NCBI GenBank assembly: GCA_016271365.2
Contig: CM057459.1
Location: forward strand, 489,255,501 to 489,319,500
Reading direction: 5' to 3'
DNA length: 64,000 bases
From: Neoceratodus forsteri
Taxonomy: Eukaryota > Chordata > Ceratodontiformes > Ceratodontidae
Shown here: piece by piece, positions 22,413 through 32,520 of the stretch
Layout of the letters: every line of letters begins with the position of its first letter
Position numbering within the stretch: position 1 is the first letter of the stretch
Translations under genes and position numbers: made by a program
Notes under the pieces: generated by a model
Told to the model about the DNA's origin: nothing
Databases searched by the model: none
The model's input: only the letters and a program-made list of their open reading frames with translations

Positions 22413-22699
22413 AACCACATTATGAAGTACAATATTTCCTTAGTGTCTTATCTGAACAGGCATGATTTGAGAGCACAGCATCATCGTGAGTGATGGGAAG
22501 GGGCTGTAAAATATCACTGTTTGAGTAAGGCTCAACTCTCACACTTAAAAGATTTACCATGCATTTAAATGGCATCTGGCTCCACTGTTTCAGAGTACTT
22601 CGTTGGACAGTAGAACACTAACTTGTGTGACCAAAATGTTTAACTTAAGGCTAGATTATCACTTGTAGTATGAACATAGGTAAACGCCAGCAGAAACAG

Positions 22700-25600
22700 G
22701 CCTAATGGTCTATCGAATCTGCTCGATTGTTCAGCTAGCCTCTCAACTTGCAGCTGCCCCAACCTCCCTCCCCTCACTCTGTCCCACCCCCCTCTTAAAC
22801 CCCCCACCATACTACAGGCTACCACCTCCTCAGGCAGAGCATTCCACTTATTCATCACCCATTCAGTGAGAAAGTGTCTCCTGATTTCCCTCCTGAATCT
22901 TCCCCCACCAATCTCAATTTATGCCCTTTCATGTTCCTCCCGCTTCTAATCTGGAAGATCCTCTCTGTGTCAGTTTTGTTAATCCCCTTTAAGTATTTAA
23001 AAGTTTCAGTCATATCCTCCCCATCCCTTCCCTCTTCTAGTGAATTCATGTTCAGCTCGCCCAGCCTATCCTTGAAGGACACACCTTCCAGACCCTGGAT
23101 CATCTTTGTCACCCTGTGCTGTACCCCTTCTAATAATCTGATGCCTTTCTTCAAGAATGGGCACCAGTACTGTACACAGTATTCCAGATGAGGTCTGACC
23201 ATTGACCTGTTCAGGGGAAGGATCACCTCCCTATTCCTGGAAGAGATACCTCTCACTATACAGCCCAGCATTGTGTTGGCTTTTGCTGCTGCCTTCCTGC
23301 ACTGTGCTGAGTTGTTCAGATCCCCCTTTATAATCACCCCAAGATCTTTCTCCTCCCCGGTGCTTTCCAACTGAACCCTTCTAAGCTGATAGCTCTTCCC
23401 CTGGTTCCTAGTTCCAAAGTGCAGTACTTTGCACTTCTTGTTGTTGAACCCCAGCTGTCATGTTTCTCACCATTCCTGTAGTTCGGTCGGGTCATCCTGC
23501 AGCCCTTTCCACCCATCTACATCATCTATCACAGCTCCCATTTTAGTATCATCTGTAAACAGACTGATCTTACTCTAGATTCCATGTGAGATATCTGCTA
23601 TGACTATCCTAAACAGCACTGATCTCAGTATCTATCCCTGTGACACCCCGCTCATCACATCCCTTGGTAATGAGAGCCCCCCCTCAACTACCACCCTCTG
23701 CTGCCTTCCCATCAGCCAATCGGTGATTCATTTGACCATTTTTGTTCCCATCCTGGTATCCTCCAGCTTCTCACCCAGCCTCCCATGTAGCACCAAATCA
23801 CCGAATCAAAGGCCATGCTTAAATCCAAATACAGGACATTCACCACTTGCCACCTGTCCAGTTCTCTGGTCATCCAGTTGTAGTACTCAACTAGGTTTGT
23901 CTGGAATGATCTTCCTGAGACAAACTCACGTTGCTGAACATTTTGGAGTCTATTGTCCTCCAAAAATGCCTCCAGCCTCTCCTTCAGGATTGTCTCCATA
24001 ACTTTTCCCACAATCGATGTGAGGCTCACTAATCTGTAGTTCCCCAGCTCATCTCTAGGTCCACTTTTGTGAATGCACACCACATGGGTTATCCTCCAGT
24101 CTTCTGGTACACATTCTGTGTCAAGGGAGGTACTGAACAGGTCAGCCAGTGGTCCCACCAGGATTGCCGCCAGTTCTTTTAGCACCCTAGAATGAATTCC
24201 GTTTGGACTCTATGCCTTATCCACCTTCAGTGCCCTTGACCCCTCCAGAACCCTGGCCTCCATAATCCCTGTATCAGTCACCCCATCCTCTCCCCTGCCT
24301 GCCCCTCTACTCCCCCAAAGTATCTGTCCCCTTTCTCCTTTATGAACACAAAACAGAAGTTCTCATTTAGTGCCTCTTCCTGATCTCTCTCCTCTACCCA
24401 CCCCCCATCCTTCTTAATCCTCACAATCTGGTCCCTGTTTTTCCATCTTTCCCCCTAATGTATCTGAAGAAGTTCTATTCACCATCCTTGATACCTTGTG
24501 CCAGCCTCAGCTCTCTCAAAACCTTGGCCACTCTGACCAGCTTGCTTACCACCCTGGATCTCTTCATATACTCCTCCTTTTCTCCTTCCCCTCCTGATTT
24601 CTTGAGTCTCTGAAATGCTTTTCTCTTGGCCCTCATCCTCTCCATCACCTCCTGGGTTAACAAACTGGGTTTCTTTGACCTGTCCTTCTTGCTATGTATC
24701 TTTGCACACGTCCCAGTAGCTTCCACCAGCCCTGTTTTAATAATCTCCCACTTTTGACAAGCATCCATGTTAAGCTGAATATTCGCCAGGTGCTAAACCA
24801 CAATCTCCCCCATTATTTTAAAGTCTGCCCCCTTGAAATTAATCACCCTGGTTCCTGTACCCCATTTTTCCCTTCCAATATTGAGCGTGAACCACACTGT
24901 GTGGCGGTCACTCCCAGCCAGAGGGTCCTTCACTCCCAGATCCCTTACAACCTCTCCATTTGATAATACCAGCTACAGAGTTCTTCCTTCCCTAGTCTTT
25001 TCATTGACCAACTGCAACAGGAAGCTGTCTAGAACTGCATCTAATATGACTTGTTCCCTTTCACTCGTGGTGGTGGGGTGCTCCTATCTACCGCCGGTAG
25101 ATTGAAGTCCCCCACCACCACTGTTTTCCCCTTCCTACAGACCCTTCTAATCTGATCAGCTAACTCTCTTTCCAGGTCCTCCACTTGTGCTGGTGGTCTC
25201 TACACTACCCCCATCCTCAGTGTCCTTTTCTTTGAGTCCTGGAATTGCATCCACAGGGCCTTTGTCCTGCCTTCCTTCCCCTCTTCCCTAATGCACCTTA
25301 TCCCCTCTCACACATAGATTGCCATGCCCCCTCTTCCCCTCCATCTTATTCTTCCCAAACATCCTATGTCCCAAGATCATCATATCCCAGTTCCGGTACT
25401 TGGTGGCCCACGTTTTCATGATGGTCACAATATCCACCCTTCCCACTGCCTAGAGCACCTGTAACTCAGCTGATTTGTTACTTAAGCTTCTCCCATTCTG
25501 TGACAGCACCCTCCATCCTGTCCCCTACCCTTCCTCTCCTTGCTTCTCCTCCCTCCTATTCCGTCCCACTGTGCAACTTCCCCGAATCCTTCTTTTCAAG
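22700..25600 (-). pseudogene. CR1-B ORF2: endonuclease-reverse transcriptase, broken
   Basis: Read on the minus strand. Endonuclease blocks include VVVGDFNLPAVDRS (GDFN complement at 25101-25112) and DPLAGSDRHTVWFTLN, the SDH block with an Arg inserted or substituted. The linker is TQEVMERMRAKRKAFQRLKK (about 24600). RT blocks are LKELAAILVGPLADLFS (about 24180), SLTSIVGKVMET, YLDLSMAFDSV (about 23820) and FTDDTK (complement 23546-23557). The C-terminal region has LGCIVRGISSRNREVILPL and [12 protein letters not shown] (about 23190). Multiple stops and frameshifts. The FTDD form instead of FADD is shared with the 60.3 kb copy, so it is probably ancestral to this family. Confidence 0.85.
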
Positions 25601-26164
25601 CTAGGGGGTACACGCATTTGGCTGCTCTCTTTGGGATCCCTGCCTACCAGCTGTCCACTTGCCACCCACCACTTAGTTTAAATCCACCTTTGTCACTATA
25701 TACCCCTCTAACTACTGCTTTAATACCCCCTTTCCCTCCAGACTTAAGTACAGCCTATCCCCTTCATATAGATTGTTATTGTCCCAGGTCCTGCTCCATC
25801 CACCCACTACCCCATACCCCTTGGATTGACACCACTCCCCCAACCATGTGTTGAACTCCCCAGTCCCTCCCTTCCTTGCCGTACTCACACAGGGTACTGG
25901 GACTCGTCTGAGAAGGCCACCAACTCCCCATCATGTCACACAGCCTTCTCACACCCTCAAACCTCTCCTTCACTGTCTCTACCATCTCCCCTACCAGGTC
26001 GCTCATCCCCACATACACCACTATTTGTGGTTTTCTCCTACTCCTATTTGCACACTTTAGAATTGACTGCCCCACCCTGTCTGCCGTTAACCCCTGTATG
26101 GACTCCACCCATATGTGACTATGCCATTCCCCCTTGCTGCTCCATCTGATCCCCTTAAGTATAC

Positions 26165-26184
26165 AGTAGATAGATAGATAGATA
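26165..26184. repeat. (TAGA)n short tandem tail
   Basis: About five TAGA units at the 3' end of the nested L2-like LINE (TCTA on its own strand). This is its retrotransposition tail rather than an independent microsatellite. Confidence 0.85.
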
Positions 26185-26709
26185 AAAACTTTTATTTTTT
26201 AACAGGAAAATAACTTTTATGACTGTGAGGCCCTGTGTATCAAAGTTGTCCTGTAAAAAGATTATGGTTTCATAAGAAGTGTATATGGCTTGTTATACAA
26301 TTTTGCAATAAGATGTTGTAACATATGGCACACAAATTGTACATTAAAAATATATAACTATATTATAAAGACATGAAATCAGTAGAGATACATAAAAAAC
26401 ACACCGTCTATTAAATTTACCCCAAAAATAGACTCAGGATGGATACACAGGGTGAATCTACACACCATTAAGCATGTATTTGGCAAAAGAGCAGATCCTA
26501 TATGGTAGGGACAAGAAAGGGAGAGACCAAAGAACATTATATGTAAGAGTCAATTACATACACATTTATCTGACCCAGACCAGTTCAAGAACCTGGCCAG
26601 GGAAGACAAACTAGTACTGTAGTACAGATCCTACAAAGAGAGACAAGCTTGAGACATTATACAAGGGACCATAACATGTAGATTTGTTTTTCCAGACTAG
26701 ATCTAAACA

Positions 26710-27315
26710 TTATTTACATTGTTCTAAATTATCCACATTTCGAATTTCTGGATCTACTTCATTCCACAATGTTGATAAGTAAAATCTTTGCATTCTACTA
26801 TAAATAGTAACTGCCAAAGGGATTTTCAACCATTTATGTTTCAAATCCCTTAAATTATACTTGGGGGGAGCTTGGGAATAGTTGGTTGTTTTATTAATAT
26901 TTCCTCTGTATTCTAAATATGTTTTATGCCCAACCCATTTTTTTCTATGATTTGCAAGGGAGTCCCATTTTAATTGTTGTAAAAGACTACAATGGTGGGT
27001 GGAGTAAGGACATTTTAAAGCGTATCTGGCCATTTCATAATATGTTTTATCCAACTTGTTTAATAAGGTCTTTGAAGCATGCTGGTATGTTATGCTACCA
27101 TATTCTAAGGTCGATAAAAGTAGTTTTAAGGCCATTCTATTTCTGGTTTCTCTAGGAAGAATTGAAGTCCTTCTTCTAAGCACACCAAGTGTAGTATTGA
27201 CCTTACCAGCAACACTGGTTATATGCTCAGAAAAAGTAAGACAATTGTTTATATACACCCCTAAATACTTATAAAACATAACTTGTTGCAAGGTATGTCC
27301 ATCTGATGTTTGCAT
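26710..27315 (-). pseudogene. Nested L2-like RT, C-terminal open frame
   Basis: 201 codons open, starting within the RT thumb/connection region just upstream of YKYLGVYIN and containing STLEYGSITYQHAS and a YSTHHCSLLQQLKW block, typical of the post-RT region of L2/Rex-like LINEs. The YADD core upstream is in a different, interrupted frame, so no active protein is expected. Confidence 0.75.
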
Positions 27316-28603
27316 ATCCAGTTTTTGATTGTGGAATTTTTTTACCTTTAGGATTGAACAATACCTGGGTTTTCTTTATGCTAAGACTCATCTTAGAATT
27401 TAATAGCCAGTGTTGCAGGAGGTCAAAATCTGACTGTAGGATCTTTTTTCAAACTATCCATATCTTTTGCTCTACCTATTAAGGCCATATCATCTGCATA
27501 CAAATAAATCTTACTATTTTTTTATTTTTGATGGGAGTTGATTTATATTTATTAGGAACAACAGGGGGCCCAAGATTGAACTCTAGGGTACACCCCTGTA
27601 AGTTCATTCTTTAGCTAACACTATTTCATTAATACATACTTGTTGAGTACGCTTAGTCAAATAAGAAAGCATCCATGTCTGAACAGATTGAGACATGTCT
27701 ATTGGAGACTGTCTCCTTACCAATAAGTTATAGTCAGTCAAGTCAAAGGCCTTTGAGAGGTCAACGAACACCGCAACAATAGACTCCCTTGCCTCCATTC
27801 CATTTGCCACAGTATCAATAAAGTCTGTTAGGGCAGTGTCTGTCAACCTCCCAGTCCTAAAAAACATGCCTGACACTCAGTTAACATGAGTGTGGAGTCC
27901 CCCAGTACCAATACATCCCCATCTTCATTTCTCACTCTCATCCCCACCGTTCTACCCAGGTTCCAATTTCTAGAGTCCCCCATATTAGAAGCTCTATGAC
28001 TTGCTCAAGTGGTTCCCCCCTCCACTCCAGACCTATTTCCTCCCCCCTTTACTGCTCACTTGCTATCCTCCACCTCACCCCTCATCTGCCCTGGGTTTTC
28101 CCCCACCACTACAATTACTCTCTCACTCCCTCCATCAGTATTGCCCCTCTCCCCTCCTCTTCCTGAGTACCTTTCCTTGTACAATCTCCTCCTGTTTCCT
28201 CTCCTGCTCCCTCCTGGAGCCCGACATCCTTCTCCTCCTCCCCCACCAGTGTTGTCAGTACAGCAAACCTATTTCCTACCACCCCTCTGTTCTGCTATGC
28301 ATTTCCCCTCCTTCCTGACTTCAGTCCCCCCTCTGGTGCTAAGCCTGACTTGAGTCCACCATCCATCATTAGGCCTCCTGCCCAGTTTGATCCCACCCCT
28401 CCCCCATCGAAAGGATTGACCTATTGTTCCTCCCTTGTGGTGTCCTCATGTTACTCCCTGATGAAGGCCCACCTGTCCTAGAATCCCCCCTCCCATCCTC
28501 TCCAGCTCTCTACCAAGCCACCATACCTCATCCTTGAGCCTCCTCAGCCTGTGGCAGATTGGACACCCTCCCATCTTCCACAATATATTCATCCATACCA
28601 CTG

Positions 28604-28715
28604 CCCCACAATTTATTTATTTATTTGCTTTTGTTAGCTGGGTGAGTGCACTAGGCACTAGGCATAGAGATGCCTATTTTCAGGCATGACCCAGGAGGGA
28701 CGGTACAATCATTGT
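28604..28715 (-). mobile_element. Short TAAA-tailed retroposon inserted in CR1-B
   Basis: In the CR1-B copy near 58420, 'ggttg' is followed directly by 'tggggaagcgg'. Here the matching sequences are separated by about 112 bases that begin with 'aatttatttatttattt' (a TAAA tail on the minus strand). An 'attg' copy lies on both sides, possibly a short target duplication. The body contains 'caggcatgacccagg', also seen at 53.97 kb. Confidence 0.78.
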
Positions 28716-28829
28716 ATCCCACAATCCTACTCATGGCCAGCACTACCTATTACTGAAACAAAAGATAATATAGAACTACCTATACTAATTGTACCCGGCT
28801 AGCCCCCTACCAACTATACCTGCACAAGG

Positions 28830-29590
28830 TGCAATACAATATTCACCAAAGATACCTAAAGTACCTATAAGTTATATTAACAACTATACCTACACATTAC
28901 TGACCAAAAAGTACAGTTCTACCTAAAATATAATACAGTACTAAACATACCTGTATTCTACATTACCCACTATACCTGCACGAAGCATAAAATACTAACT
29001 AAAAGTACAATTATATATGTACAGTACAGTTATATAAGACAACATACAGTTCTAAACTACCTATACGATACCATACTACTATATCTATCATACTACTATA
29101 CCTGAAACAATTGTCTATTTAGAGAGCAGTTCCCTGAAAGCTACCTCAGAATTACAGTTCTGATACCAGTACTAACTGCAAAATATTATACTATTTATGA
29201 GCTTATAACCAGTCCAGAGCAAAAAACACAAATAAACTTCAAGAGCTGCAGCTTGCTGCTGCCTTACCACCAAACTGAGGCAAACTCTCCCAGCTCACAT
29301 CAGTTTAAACACAGAAAGCACAGCATCATCTCAAGGAAGCTGTTACATCAAAAAAGTAGCAGAAGTTCATGCAAACTATTTGGTGAAGAGGATTTTCTAA
29401 CCTGACCATGGGTGGCTCCAGAAAGGACCAAAAGTGATACATAGCTCCCAGTATAGTCTGGATTCAAATTGCCTTGCATGCGCAAACACAAGCCCTCTGC
29501 ACCATGGTCATCCTTAATTCCTGGATGTCTCCCTGTTTTTAACATTATCCATGTCTTTCATCTGACGAAATACTAAATCACATGTATCCC
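28830..29590. other. Non-coding stretch, possible CR1-B 5' region
   Basis: Rich in 'actatacctac' variants (about 28805-29110), giving loosely repeated text without a fixed period. It could be the CR1-B 5' UTR, but the other copy diverges at 58327, so this cannot be confirmed. No gene seen. Confidence 0.35.
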
Positions 29591-29594
29591 AAAA

Positions 29595-29800
29595 CTACAA
29601 AGCATCATAGGATGAATGTGCAAAACAAAACAAAATAGATATGTTGAGGTTCCCCTTTAAGCAGGAGTGCATGGTTCCAAATAGGATCTCACACCCATTG
29701 CAAAGGTTAATAACAGAAGAAACAGACACTTGTGTTATCTGCAGGACTCATAAGTGTGACTCATCTGTATCTCAACCCCCAGAGAAATAGACCACCCTTT
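29595..29800 (+). repeat. Dispersed repeat R2, copy 2
   Basis: Counterpart of 9990-10215 in the same orientation, sharing 'aaagcatcatagga', 'ctttaagcag', 'gtgcatggt' and 'ggactcat'. It sits directly before foldback element C, while copy 1 follows repeat R1 at 9.9 kb. Confidence 0.65.
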
Positions 29801-29815
29801 TATGATGGTCATAGC

Positions 29816-30298
29816 AATAAAATGCTTGGGAGTGTAGGGTCCAAAAGACACTGCACTCCCATGGTAAAATAAGGATACAATTATACTATCTCAAAAAGTA
29901 TGGAAAAAAGTTGCAAAATCATCATTAATGCTCCAGTTAGGGTTAAAATGACAAAAGTTGGGAAATGATGCATTAGGATTTCCAGTGTTAGCAACCCCCC
30001 CCAAAAAAAAAACCCAGGCAGCCAGAGTAGGTGTTTGGTGTGCCTTTGGCTTTTCAAGCATGATGCTCACACCATTCTCATACTGTCTACATATCTGACC
30101 TTAATAACAGAAGGAATGGGGTGAGCGTTAGGCTTGAAAAGCCCAAGGCACACCCCACACCTGCTCTTCTGCCTGATTTTAGAGGGTGGGGTGTCAGGGT
30201 TGGAAACCAAAACACCTCATTTCTAAACATTTGTTGCTTTGACCCTAAGTGGATCATTAACAAAGTTTTTTGACATATATATATATATATATATATTA
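29816..30298. repeat. Foldback element C
   Basis: Same family as element B at 18.4 kb. The left flank 'gtagggtccaaaagacactg' is followed by arms 29913-30272. 'gctccagttagggttaaaat' opens the left arm, and the right arm closes with 'gaccctaagtggatcatt'. The arms carry 'ggcacaccccacacctgctc' on the right and its diverged complement on the left. A short TA run (30275-30296) separates it from element D. Confidence 0.88.
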
Positions 30299-30658
30299 GA
30301 GGCAAAAAACTCTATTTAATGCATCAGTTAGGGTTGTTCAACAGCAACACAAGTGAGGAAATTCGGTGTTAGGGTTGAAAGTCCCCTTGACCCCTCCAGC
30401 CCACTCCTCAACTGGCATCAGGGTGCAGGTTGGGGTCATCGGCCCTAACTCTCACCCCATCACAAGTGTAAAAAAGCTGAGGAATAGGAGAATGGGGTGA
30501 GACTTAAGACCAATGACCCCAACGAGCACCCCAATGCTGGTTGGGGTGTGGGCTGGAGAGGTCCAAGGGGGGCTTTCAACCCTAATACCGAATTTCCTTG
30601 CTTTTGTCACTGTGGAACAACCCTAACTGATGCATTAAACTGAGTTTTTTGCCTCTAA
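30297..30658. repeat. Foldback element D
   Basis: The left arm starts GAGGCAAAAAACTC and the right arm ends with 'gagttttttgcctc'. Inner pairs include 'aatgcatcagttagggttgt' with 'acaaccctaactgatgcatt', and 'aattcggtgttagggttgaa' with 'ttcaaccctaataccgaatt'. Whole length about 360 bp with a small asymmetric loop near 30470-30495. Arm sequences differ from element C but keep the 'AGTTAGGGTT' core. Confidence 0.9.
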
Positions 30659-30669
30659 TTTCCCATCTT

Positions 30670-31530
30670 TTTGAGAATGATAATGACAAATAGTGAAAGT
30701 AATACAGTGGTGGGAGCAATGCAAACAGAAGTGCCAACAGTGGCACACATGGTAACGGAAATGTAAATGGTAAAGGAAACATAAATAGAAACACAAGTGC
30801 ATAGTGACTCCAAAGCAAACAGTGACACAAATGGACATTGAAGCATGTACAAAAAATGCAACTGGTAACGTGAACAGTGATGGCAGCAGTATTTTAAATG
30901 GAAATTTTAAGTGTCACAGCAAAAAGAATGTGAAAAGGAACAGAAACAGAAATGCGAACGCAAGCGCACACGTAAATGCAAACTGTAACGCGCACAGACA
31001 CGGTACCACAATAGTAAATGCAAATGGTAAAGTTAACATGAAGAATAATGGCAAAGGAAACAGAAATGGAAATGGGAACGGAGGCGTGTACGGAAACGCA
31101 AACCGTAATGTGCATGGTCATGGAACCGCAATTGTTAATGCAAATGGTAACAGTAACAGCAACAATAATGCCAAAGGAAAGAGAAATGCAAGTGAGTACA
31201 GAAACGCAAACCATTATGCATACAGTCATGGTACCGCAATTGTAAATGCAAATGGTAACAGTAACAGCAAAAATAACGCCAAAGGAAAGAGAAACGAAAC
31301 AGGAACGCAAGCTCATACGGAAACGCAAACTGTAACGCACATGCACGGTACTACAATTGCAAATGAAACTGGTAATGGTAACAGCAACAATAACACCAAA
31401 TGACACAGAAACACAAATGCAAATGCAAGCGAAAATGCAAACCGTAATGCACATGGTGGTGTAGACGGTAACGGTGCTGCAAATGGTAATGGAAACGCAA
31501 CTGGAAATGCTAACTGGCACAGTAACGAAA
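30670..31530 (+). repeat. Hexamer-based asparagine-codon repeat array
   Basis: Built from variants of a six-base unit close to AAYGGN/AANRNN, so that the frame 30804-31403 (199 codons) has Asn at nearly every second residue. A higher-order unit of about 108-120 bp is visible: HGTTIVNANG, HGTAIVNANG, HGTAIVNANG and HGTTIANETG recur every 36-40 residues, each followed by an NxNxNNxKG block. The reverse strand reads open as well (30894-31601), with alternating hydrophobic residues, as expected for a periodic sequence. There is no signal or domain, so I treat it as a satellite and not a gene. Confidence 0.8.
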
Positions 31531-31639
31531 GGGCACACCCTTCTTTTTCCCAAAAACTGCACTGGAAAACACAGTGAAAACAAAGAATGTATACATAACA
31601 ATGGGCCTCGGAGCAGAAAATGAGGACTTGGAATATTAA

Positions 31640-32112
31640 ATTGTTTATATCTCAGGAACCATACAATGTAAAAAAAATGTAAATTTTATATGAATTATGA
31701 CTTTCCTGGCTAGTTTTGCACTTAGACCCCACTTTCCGAGATATGGGCCCTGAAAGGCACAACAGATGCGGTAATGTTATCCAATGGAAAAAAGTGTCAA
31801 CTTTGGAGTGTCACTGTGCCGGCTTGTAATATTTTTTCATCAAACCACCAAAAGGCACATCAGTGGGATGTTGGCTGTCTTCCTTCCAAATTTCAGCCCA
31901 AAAGACCAAACTGTTATTTTGCAGCAGGGCGGCAAAGGATTCCTTTAATGCGGCAGACGCTGTAATGTTATCCTATGGGAAAAAGCATCAACTTTGGAGT
32001 GCCGTAACTTTGCTGCCCTGTAATATTTTTTCACCAAAATACTGAAAGGCACATCTGTGAGATGTTGGCTGCATTCCCTCTAAATTTCAGCCCAAAAGAC
32101 CATTATTGAAAT
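31640..32112. repeat. Tandem repeat, unit about 191 bp
   Basis: 'gtaatgttatcc' starts at 31771 and 31962, each followed by 'caactttggagtg', 'tgtaatattttttca', 'aaaggcacatc', 'gatgttggctg' and 'aaatttcagcccaaaagacc'. The last block resembles the ends of the 290-bp units at 8.25-8.83 kb. Confidence 0.85.
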
Positions 32113-32308
32113 TTGTAGTATTTGCCTGATCTACTCTTGTGCTCTATGGTATGAATCTTATGCTAATTTAGCCTCTTCTTGTATCTTTGCTGCTGCACAC
32201 CCTGCACCATTTTGTTTATCCTCCTCTGAACAGGTTTTACTCTGTGTATGTGTTTGTGGAGATCGGGTCTGTGTGATTGGTTGTATTTCCTTGTACTGCC
32301 CCCACAGT

Positions 32309-32369
32309 TGTGTGTTGTGTGTGCATGTGTGTGTGTGTGTGTGTGTGTGTTTCTACCTGTGTGTGTGTA
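32309..32369. repeat. (GT)n microsatellite
   Basis: GT units with a few interruptions, with a Cys/Val artefact frame in translation. Confidence 0.94.
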
Positions 32370-32419
32370 TGTGCCAGTGGGAATGGGAGCTTGGGGGGGT
32401 TGAGTCGTGGTTGGGTGTT

Positions 32420-32520
32420 AGGTGAAACCCAACAACAAATTTCCTCGCTTTTTTTGCTGCAAAAGAACCCTAACTCTTGCATTAACACAGTTTTTTGCAA
32501 TTAATTTCCTTACTTTTTGA
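32420..32520. repeat. Half of a foldback element (E)
   Basis: One arm only: 'aacaacaaatttcctcgctt', 'gaaccctaactcttgcatta' and 'acagttttttgcaattaat', the complement of the left arm of element D and closing with 'ttccttactttttgag', a terminus also seen near 8085 and 18478. With element D at 30297 it forms widely spaced inverted arms around 30.3-32.5 kb. Confidence 0.72.

Larger units (their letters stand above)
26158..27893 (-). mobile_element. L2-like LINE nested in CR1-B ORF1
   Basis: A 5'-truncated non-LTR element on the minus strand. RT blocks are a VDLSKAFDLTDYNLL block (about 27750), LYADDMAL (YADD complement at 27489-27500) and MFYKYLGVYINNCLTFSEHI (about 27270), then a long open C-terminal stretch at 26710-27315 (201 codons). 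It ends at the 3' side in a TCTA-type tail (26165-26184). The orthologous site near 59145 in CR1-B copy 2 is empty, which defines the insertion. It differs in sequence from the L2-like copies at 10.6-18.2 kb, so it is probably a separate subfamily. Confidence 0.82.
25700..28560 (-). pseudogene. CR1-B ORF1 (SGNH-type esterase), split by a LINE insertion
   Basis: The downstream part is 25776-26150, with RKPQIVVYVGMSDLV where the esterase GTND-type block is expected (Thr-Asn changed to Met-Ser). The upstream part is 27894-28560, with VLVLGDS-like text at the insertion edge (complement of 'ccagtaccaatac') and an N-terminal half rich in Glu/Gly codons. Between them lies the L2-like element at 26158-27893. 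Comparison with 59100-59240 shows that the two parts were once contiguous. A CxxCG-type motif near the N-terminus is visible in the intact counterpart near 58410. Confidence 0.7.
22664..28830 (-). mobile_element. CR1-clade LINE, family B, copy 1 with nested insertions
   Basis: A minus-strand CR1 with its 3' end at about 22664 (tail like 'tatgttcata'), ORF2 from about 25600 down to 22700, and ORF1 upstream to about 28715. It aligns throughout with the plus-strand copy at 58327-61229. Relative to that copy it has two insertions: an L2-like LINE at about 26158-27893 and a short retroposon at about 28604-28715. Similarity to the other copy ends near 28830 ('ggggctag'), probably in the 5' UTR; where the 5' end really lies is not resolved. 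Confidence 0.87.

Noticed and set aside
18501..30272. Interstitial telomere repeats, from TTAGGG text in foldback arms
   Set aside because: TTAGGG occurs singly and not in tandem, so a telomeric origin is not supported.
30804..31601. Asn-rich protein (plus) or Ile/Val/Cys-rich protein (minus)
   Set aside because: Periodic hexamer DNA keeps several frames open; no domain, promoter or splice signals. Kept as a satellite and reported as a finding.
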